From Candidatus Shapirobacteria bacterium (GTDB taxonomy: Bacteria; Patescibacteriota; Microgenomatia; VGLL01): a stretch of DNA of 18,216 bases. This document shows positions 14,454-18,216 of the stretch, piece by piece (position 1 is the first letter of the stretch; each line of letters begins with the position of its first letter). The translations under genes and the position numbers were made by a program. The notes below the pieces were generated by a model, which saw nothing but the letters and a program-made list of their open reading frames with translations, was not told the DNA's origin and did no database searches. Location: the NCBI GenBank assembly GCA_016866735.1, contig VGLL01000009.1, positions 1 to 18,216 on the forward strand, in the 5' to 3' direction.

Positions 14454-14650
14454 CTTCTTCAATAATTCTAAAGGCGCTGAACCAGCGAAATAGGGATTAG
14501 GAGGTGACAGGAGAGAGTAGGCGAAGTAGCCTAGCCACAAGCTAGTCGAAGGGTGAAAGACCTACCGTACTCTTAAGACTGAATTACCCTGGGGAGCTTC
14601 CGCCAAAAAAGGCGAGACGGGTTCGCCCGTAACAGCGATATGGCATGTCG

Positions 14651-14670
14651 CCCTGAGCGTTGTCGAAGGA
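14651..14670 (+). repeat. CCTGAG..TCGAAGG dispersed element, copy in the Tyr leader
   Basis: CCCTGAGCGTTGTCGAAGGA lies between the F-box and Stem III, enclosed by GGCA/TGCC (14642-14645 and about 14677-14680). It resembles the element in the Phe leader at 8000-8018 but occupies a different structural position. Confidence 0.55.
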
Positions 14671-14688
14671 GCAGAGTGCCTAAGAGGT

Positions 14689-14732
14689 CAGGAGTTATCC
14701 GCCTCGGGCGGATTTTTTATTTATAACTTCTG
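14689..14732 (+). promoter_or_regulatory. Nested hairpin with internal U-tract in the Tyr leader (Stem III position)
   Basis: The outer stem CAGGAGTTAT (14689-14698) / ATAACTTCTG (14723-14732) has one G-T pair. It encloses ATCCGCC-TCG-GGCGGAT (14697-14713) followed by six T residues (14713-14718). The inner unit alone looks like an intrinsic terminator. The layout matches 8139-8201 in the Phe leader although the sequences differ. Confidence 0.7.
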
Positions 14733-14787
14733 GCAACAAGGGTGGTACCACGGTTCACTGCGTTCACCGTAAACTGGTAAGGCAGAG

Positions 14788-14833
14788 ACCCGTCCCTTAA
14801 CCACACTAAGCGTGGTTAGAGGACGGGTTTTTT
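14788..14833 (+). terminator. T-box-controlled terminator upstream of tRNA-Tyr
   Basis: ACCCGTCC (14788-14795) pairs with GGACGGGT (14821-14828), enclosing a smaller AACCAC/GTGGTT hairpin, and is followed by six T residues (14828-14833). The 5' strand overlaps the antiterminator. Confidence 0.9.
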
Positions 14834-14849
14834 GTTGGTTTATTTAACG

Positions 14850-14934
14850 GCACGGGTGGCAGAGTGGCCAATTGCAGCAGACTGTAAATCTGCCGGTCGT
14901 AAGACCTACGTGGGTTCGAATCCTACACCGTGCA
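14850..14934 (+). tRNA. tRNA-Tyr (anticodon GTA)
   Basis: A class II tRNA with a long variable arm (GGTC-GTAA-GACC). The acceptor is GCACGGG/ACCGTGC with a G7/A66 mismatch; the anticodon stem GCAGA/TCTGC encloses CTGTAAA, giving GTA; the T stem GTGGG/CCTAC encloses TTCGAAT; the discriminator is A. CCA is not encoded. It starts 16 bases after the terminator U-tract and ends two bases before the ATG of the next gene, so tRNA processing and translation of the downstream message are linked. Confidence 0.95.
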
Positions 14935-14936
14935 CT

Positions 14937-15491
14937 ATGAAAAATAACAAACTAATAATTAATTTAGCAAGAAAAACCCTGAAAAAGGAGTTATTAAAGT
15001 GCCCGGAAGTAATTATTCACACCGATTTGGTAGAAAAGGGGGTACGAATACTAACTCATAGGGCTATTTCTGACCACCTAGCACTAGCAATCATCTTTCA
15101 TGATATTTCCAACAGGCCAGGCGTAAAAGATCATCAACGATCCTCCTTTATTTTTGCTAAAAAATGGCTAAGAGAAAGTCAAATAGATACCACCCTATCA
15201 AATAAGGTTATGGGAATATTAGATGGTGAAGGGCCGGAATCGAAAATATTAAAGTCTGCAGACGCAATTGCTAACATAACTAGTCCGATAAATATCCCCC
15301 TTTTACTCTTTAGGAGTTGGCATAAGCTCGCCATTAAAAGCTTCAAGGGGGGAATTATTGAGGCAAGAAAAAAACTTCTTGCCAAGTCTAATAATGTGCC
15401 TAAAAGCCAAAGAGCTAAATTTTTTTCTAGAAAGCTAAAAGCTGATTTAGAATTTCTCGATAAATGCTTGCAATTTTTGGAGAAACCATGA
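14937..15491 (+). CDS. HD-domain protein (probable metal-dependent phosphohydrolase)
   Basis: The 184-residue protein has the residues of an HD domain: His at 28 or 41, the HD pair at 55-56 (IIFHDIS), His at 66, and Asp at 109 (ILKSADAIAN). Such proteins hydrolyse phosphate esters, often of nucleotides, with bound metal; the substrate here is unknown. The C-terminal third is helical and basic. ATG 14937 is chosen because the open frame upstream (to 14832) only translates tRNA-Tyr. It starts two bases after the tRNA discriminator, with no room for a Shine-Dalgarno outside the tRNA, so it may be translated from a nearly leaderless end made by RNase Z. The last codons overlap the next gene as ATGA. 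Confidence 0.75.
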   Translation: MKNNKLIINLARKTLKKELLKCPEVIIHTDLVEKGVRILTHRAISDHLALAIIFHDISNRPGVKDHQRSSFIFAKKWLRESQIDTTLSNKVMGILDGEGPESKILKSADAIANITSPINIPLLLFRSWHKLAIKSFKGGIIEARKKLLAKSNNVPKSQRAKFFSRKLKADLEFLDKCLQFLEKP

Positions 15492-16792
15492 CACCAGAAA
15501 AACCAACATCTCCATCTCCGCCTGAATTGTTTAATCCATGGGAAAAAACAGAAATCATAAGAGAAGTTGTTGCTCGGTCCGGGTTAATTAGTGACGAAAG
15601 GCATTTTTTTCGAATATCGCCCGATTGCCCCCGCTTGTCTATAGAAACGATTCAAAAGGCATTAGAACTTAGGGGTGCCCTAGGAAATTTTTTTGCTTGT
15701 TTGGCCGACCTATCAAGAATGACTGAGCTTAGAGTAATCCCCAGAGAAACTAGAGAGATAATTTCAACAGCCTTACTGAGACCTCTTTCTCGGCCAGATC
15801 GTCGTATAGCCCGAAATGTTAGGCAAATTCCACTAATGTTCAGAGTTGACGCCATGATCGACACGCAGGGAGATCTTTTTATTGCCGAAATTGAGGGCGA
15901 CAAAAAACATGGATTCGGTTTTGCCGCTTTGACTAAGGATATGGCAACAAAAAGTGGGAACGAAAACGGAAGAGACAAAAAATTTTTACCAGGAGTAGTC
16001 CCATTGCTTGAAAAACTAATGAATGAATTCCCCCAGCCAATAGCAATTATTATTGGCGACCTTGAAAGATTTTACAGACCAGAAATGGAATTCTTAAGAC
16101 AGAAGTTAGATGAAAGAGGAATCCAAATAAATGTACTTTCCCCTTCCGAAATTGAAATAACACCTTCCGGGGAAGTTCGACACTTAAACAGTGGGGTAAG
16201 GATTCCAGCGTTTGTTGATATTCCAAATATGACAGACCGCAATAAAGAAAATCTACTGAAATTACTGTGGGAAAAAAGCGAATTAAAGTGTCTTATTCCA
16301 CCCGCACCTATGTTTGGTCTAAAATCAGCTTTGGCATTATTATTTAATGAGAAAACAAAATCTTTTTTTTGCGGAAGCGAATTGAATTGCGAACCCCTGA
16401 TAGCTCGAGTGCCAGAAACACATTTGCTGGCAGGTAAACCTGACGCTATTCCTGAAGGTTTTGTTTTAAAACGAACGTCTGGGAGCGGCACTAGCGGCGT
16501 TGCCTTGGGATCGTCCTCTGCAAAAGATAAAGCATTGTGGCAAAAGGCACTCAACGATGAAGATATTTTTGTTATACAGAGAAGAATTCCCCAAAAGCTT
16601 TTTACAATCAACCGAGAAGAGCTAAAATGTCCACAAGCTCTAGTAATGACTGAGCAATTTCTAAGATTGGCCTTGTTTTTTGTGGTTGTGGGCGGGCGAG
16701 TTCGCCTTGCAGATATCAGCGGTACCGCCAGAGAAACACCAGATGTTCACGGAAGTAGAGATTCAGTTTTATTGCCAATAGGTGTAAACTAA
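15488..16792 (+). CDS. ATP-grasp-like ligase (circularly permuted / glutathionylspermidine-synthase-like)
   Basis: A 434-residue protein. Start ATG 15488 has GGAG at 15479-15482 and overlaps the HD gene stop by four bases; an upstream in-frame ATG (15464) is less likely. I see no exact family match. The layout suggests an ATP-grasp fold: RVDAMIDTQGDLFIAEIEGD (residues about 115-135), a Rossmann-like segment PIAIIIGDLERFYRPEMEFL, a glycine-rich loop FVLKRTSGSGTSGVALG (about 325-342), FVIQRRIPQK, and LADISGTARETPDVHGSRDS near the C-terminus, recalling the R...N..G end of permuted ATP-grasp ligases. Such enzymes join a carboxylate to an amine or thiol with ATP. Substrates are unknown. No membrane segment is seen. 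The family call is an inference from motif order. Confidence 0.45.
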   Translation: MTPEKPTSPSPPELFNPWEKTEIIREVVARSGLISDERHFFRISPDCPRLSIETIQKALELRGALGNFFACLADLSRMTELRVIPRETREIISTALLRPLSRPDRRIARNVRQIPLMFRVDAMIDTQGDLFIAEIEGDKKHGFGFAALTKDMATKSGNENGRDKKFLPGVVPLLEKLMNEFPQPIAIIIGDLERFYRPEMEFLRQKLDERGIQINVLSPSEIEITPSGEVRHLNSGVRIPAFVDIPNMTDRNKENLLKLLWEKSELKCLIPPAPMFGLKSALALLFNEKTKSFFCGSELNCEPLIARVPETHLLAGKPDAIPEGFVLKRTSGSGTSGVALGSSSAKDKALWQKALNDEDIFVIQRRIPQKLFTINREELKCPQALVMTEQFLRLALFFVVVGGRVRLADISGTARETPDVHGSRDSVLLPIGVN

Positions 16793-16837
16793 AGATTAAT
16801 TTCTAGATACTACTATTTAGCCTTACAATAAAAGACA

Positions 16838-16867
16838 TTGATAAGAAAACGATGTAAATTTTATAGC
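16838..16867 (+). promoter_or_regulatory. Possible promoter of the ybaK-like gene
   Basis: TTGATA (16838-16843) and TATAGC (16862-16867) are separated by 18 bases in the 94-base gap after the ATP-grasp-like gene. The predicted start is near 16874, 13 bases before the ATG. No terminator is visible before it, so read-through from the Tyr operon is also possible. Confidence 0.4.
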
Positions 16868-16886
16868 AAATAGCAGCAAACTAATT

Positions 16887-17363
16887 ATGGTTAACGAACC
16901 AAGAACACTAAGGGAAAAAGTTAAAATGCTTATAGCTTCTGGCGAAATTGAGGCAGAGATTATAGATCATTCAGGCGGTGATGCCTTAACAAGCGAGGAC
17001 GCGGCCAAAACACATGGCGTGCCTTTAACTCAAATAATAAAAGTTTTACTTTTCATTGATAAAAATGGCAGTAAGGCTATTGCCATTCTGCAGGGTAACA
17101 AGCGAGTCGACACAAAAAAGATCCCAGGATTAAGAAAACCACGAATTGCTTCGGCGGCAGAAATTGCAGAAATATTAAATACCGAGCCTGGAGGTATTGC
17201 ACCAGTTGGCCTTCCGCCAGAGATACCTAAATTTATTGATAAAGAAGTAATTCAGGAAAAATCCGTTATAGGGTCGGGCGGGGATCGCTATACCGGATTA
17301 AAATTTGACCCAAGATTAATTATCTCTCAACCCAATACTCAAGTTCTTGATTTGAGCGAATAG
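16887..17363 (+). CDS. YbaK/ProX-type aminoacyl-tRNA deacylase
   Basis: The 158-residue protein matches the YbaK/EbsC/ProX editing-domain family, which removes the wrong amino acid from mischarged tRNA (for example Cys- or Ala-tRNA-Pro). Signs are the N-terminal helix, the substrate-pocket Lys at 52 in QIIKVLLFI, RVDTKKIPGLRKPRIASAAE, the PGGIAPVG loop (101-108), and the terminal GSGGDRYTGLKFDPRLI (129-145). Specificity cannot be told from the sequence. It stands alone without a synthetase fused to it. It lies between the ATP-grasp-like gene and the NYN gene, on the way to tyrS; this places an editing enzyme in the Tyr cluster, although activity on Tyr-tRNA is not established for the family. 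Confidence 0.88.
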   Translation: MVNEPRTLREKVKMLIASGEIEAEIIDHSGGDALTSEDAAKTHGVPLTQIIKVLLFIDKNGSKAIAILQGNKRVDTKKIPGLRKPRIASAAEIAEILNTEPGGIAPVGLPPEIPKFIDKEVIQEKSVIGSGGDRYTGLKFDPRLIISQPNTQVLDLSE

Positions 17364-17381
17364 AAAAGTTTATGTTAGAAT
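17352..17381 (+). promoter_or_regulatory. Possible promoter of the NYN-domain gene
   Basis: TTGAGC (17352-17357), an 18-base spacer and TAGAAT (17376-17381) straddle the stop of the ybaK-like gene. The predicted start is about 17388, 19 bases before ATG 17407. Confidence 0.4.
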
Positions 17382-17406
17382 AAACACAGCAATTTGAAAC
17401 ATAGCA

Positions 17407-18060
17407 ATGATTAAGGCACATATCAAAGGTAAGGCAATTGCCTTTATTGATTATGCAAATGTTAAAAGTTGGCTCAGCCGCTTAGCGGTTACCCTTGATC
17501 TGAAAAAGCTTTTTGAGCTGCTTAAGCAGCAAGGCGTAGAGAGAATATGCTTCTATTACGGGACTGACCCGCAGAATCCATCTTCGTTTGCGTTCTTCCA
17601 AAAAATAAGAAGTTTTGGTTACGATATAACGACGAAGTCGGTAAAATATCATAAAATCTCCTTAAGGCAGCTTCTGCAGAAACCCATTAATCGCAGAATG
17701 CTTAAAAGCCTAGACCCCAAAATAAGGAAGGTCCTTCTCGAGGAAATCGAGAAATTAGATAGAAAAGGAATCTCCTTGCTAAGTCCAAAATGCAATATGG
17801 ATGTAGAAATTAGCTTGGATATGTTTTTAGGTTTGGAGGACTACCAAACATTTGTGCTTTTTTCCGGTGATGGCGACTTTGAGGCCGCCTTGAAATTCCT
17901 AAGAAGTGAGGGGAAGAAGGTTATTGTAATCGCTAAAAGGCAATTCCTCGCTGGCAGTTTAATTAAAAACTGCGATGTATTCTTAAATTTTGATAAACTT
18001 ATTAGAAGCGAGGGCTTAACAAAAAAAACAAGAACCTCGAAGATCGAGGCTCTTGAGTGA
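17407..18060 (+). CDS. NYN-domain (LabA/PIN-like) putative ribonuclease
   Basis: The 217-residue protein has the acidic motifs of the NYN/PIN-like fold: AFIDYANVKSW with Asp 15 and Asn 18, MDVEISLDMFLG near residue 130, and VLFSGDGDFEAALKFL near 151-166. NYN proteins are predicted metal-dependent RNases, and several act on tRNA or mRNA. The middle part (about 80-120) is basic and could bind nucleic acid. ATG 17407 has no strong Shine-Dalgarno. The gene is 47 bases before tyrS on the same strand. The last codons include a hairpin that would act as a terminator on the other strand. RNase activity is inferred from family knowledge; the target is unknown. Confidence 0.85.
   Translation: MIKAHIKGKAIAFIDYANVKSWLSRLAVTLDLKKLFELLKQQGVERICFYYGTDPQNPSSFAFFQKIRSFGYDITTKSVKYHKISLRQLLQKPINRRMLKSLDPKIRKVLLEEIEKLDRKGISLLSPKCNMDVEISLDMFLGLEDYQTFVLFSGDGDFEAALKFLRSEGKKVIVIAKRQFLAGSLIKNCDVFLNFDKLIRSEGLTKKTRTSKIEALE
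18030..18054 (-). terminator. Terminator-like hairpin reading on the minus strand
   Basis: CCTCGA (18035-18040) and TCGAGG (18044-18049), extended by AAGA/TCTT, form a hairpin. On the minus strand it is followed by TTGTTTTTTTTG (complement of about 18019-18030). No minus-strand gene is seen to the right. It lies inside the 3' end of the NYN gene. Confidence 0.4.
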
Positions 18061-18107
18061 AAGTGAGTTTATTTTAGCATTAAGGAAAATATTTGTCAAG
18101 AGGGTTT

Positions 18108-18216
18108 ATGGATAAAATTGATGAGGTTTTAAATAGGGGAGTAGAGAGGATATACCCTACAAAAGAAGCATTGGAAAAAGCTTTAAGATCGGGGAGAAGA
18201 TTAAAGCTTTATCTTG
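18108..18216 (+). CDS. tyrS: Tyrosyl-tRNA synthetase, N-terminal fragment
   Basis: Thirty-six codons are present before the window ends. The sequence includes VLNRGVERIYPTKEALEKAL and then RSGRRLKLYL, matching the start of TyrRS of the type where this helix-turn segment leads into the Rossmann strand 'LYLGIDPT'. AGAGGG about 4-5 bases before ATG 18108 is a good ribosome binding site. TyrRS charges tRNA-Tyr, whose gene and T-box lie upstream on the same strand. A weak promoter (TTGAGT 18053-18058, TAGCAT 18075-18080) may also serve it. The call rests on the N-terminus only. Confidence 0.82.
   Translation, partial: MDKIDEVLNRGVERIYPTKEALEKALRSGRRLKLYL

Larger units (their letters stand above)
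14460..14833 (+). promoter_or_regulatory. T-box riboswitch leader, probable Tyr (UAC) specificity
   Basis: The T-box sequence AAGGGTGGTACCACGG is at 14738-14753. The antiterminator pairs AAGGG with CCCTT (14794-14798) and ACGG with CCGT (14790-14793), leaving a TGGT bulge for the tRNA ACCA end. Stem I can be drawn from about 14492 to 14590: AGGGATT/AATTACCCT at the base, AGAG/CTCT, an internal loop with AGTA on the 5' side, GG/CC, and a distal CTAGC/GCTAG hairpin. The 3' side of the internal loop holds two UAC triplets (14563-14565 and 14568-14570); either could be the Tyr specifier. An F-box-like CCCGTAAC follows at about 14627. tRNA-Tyr comes directly after the terminator and tyrS lies about 3.3 kb downstream, which supports Tyr. 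The exact Stem I fold is less certain than for the Phe leader. Confidence 0.88.

Noticed and set aside
14832..14936. N-terminal extension of the HD-domain gene
   Set aside because: It would translate tRNA-Tyr itself; the conserved protein begins at ATG 14937.
16072..16611. 179-residue minus-strand ORF inside the ATP-grasp-like gene
   Set aside because: Translation lacks recognisable domains and the plus frame has an RBS and ATGA coupling.
1..18216. CRISPR array, insertion sequence or prophage
   Set aside because: No regularly spaced repeats, transposase or phage genes; all major genes are core functions.
1..18216. Alternative genetic code with UGA read as Gly
   Set aside because: UGA ends several genes at exactly the expected family length (rplT, thrS, purA).

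Overview
The window looks like a core chromosomal segment of a streamlined bacterium, most likely a member of the Candidate Phyla Radiation (Patescibacteria). This rests on the compact, partly overlapping gene order, a ThrRS without its TGS domain, a PheT without its EMAP-type tRNA-binding domain, and a small protein I recognise as DUF5660, a family typical of CPR genomes. UGA is used as an ordinary stop (trigger factor, thrS, rplT, purA, NYN gene), which argues against the code-25 lineages Gracilibacteria and Absconditabacteria. I see no transposon, phage gene or CRISPR array.

Layout, left to right. The 3' end of trigger factor and a DUF5660 gene come first. Then tRNA-Val(GAC) runs straight into thrS-infC-rpmI-rplT, the classic translation cluster. 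In E. coli that cluster continues directly into pheS-pheT; here a COG2509-type FAD oxidoreductase, purB and purA (IMP to AMP) lie between. After purA comes a strong sigma70-type promoter, a full T-box leader with a Phe UUC specifier, tRNA-Phe(GAA), an 82-residue unknown ORF, pheS and pheT. A long class A penicillin-binding protein gene lies convergently on the minus strand and shares the TTAA stop palindrome with pheT. Divergent from it, with interleaved promoters, is a second T-box leader (candidate UAC specifier), then tRNA-Tyr(GUA), an HD-domain protein, an ATP-grasp-like ligase, a YbaK/ProX-type aminoacyl-tRNA deacylase, a NYN-domain nuclease-like protein, and the start of tyrS.

The most striking feature is repeated twice: a T-box leader sits directly upstream of the tRNA it should sense, followed by the cognate aminoacyl-tRNA synthetase (immediately for Phe, about 3.3 kb downstream for Tyr). 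Uncharged tRNA would then raise transcription of both its own gene and its charging enzyme. Both leaders also carry a terminator-like hairpin with a U-tract nested inside the stem before the T-box sequence, which a textbook T-box does not have. In the Phe leader that hairpin's loop is perfectly complementary to the loop of the preceding hairpin. RNA folds and promoters were read by eye; no covariance model or search was run.
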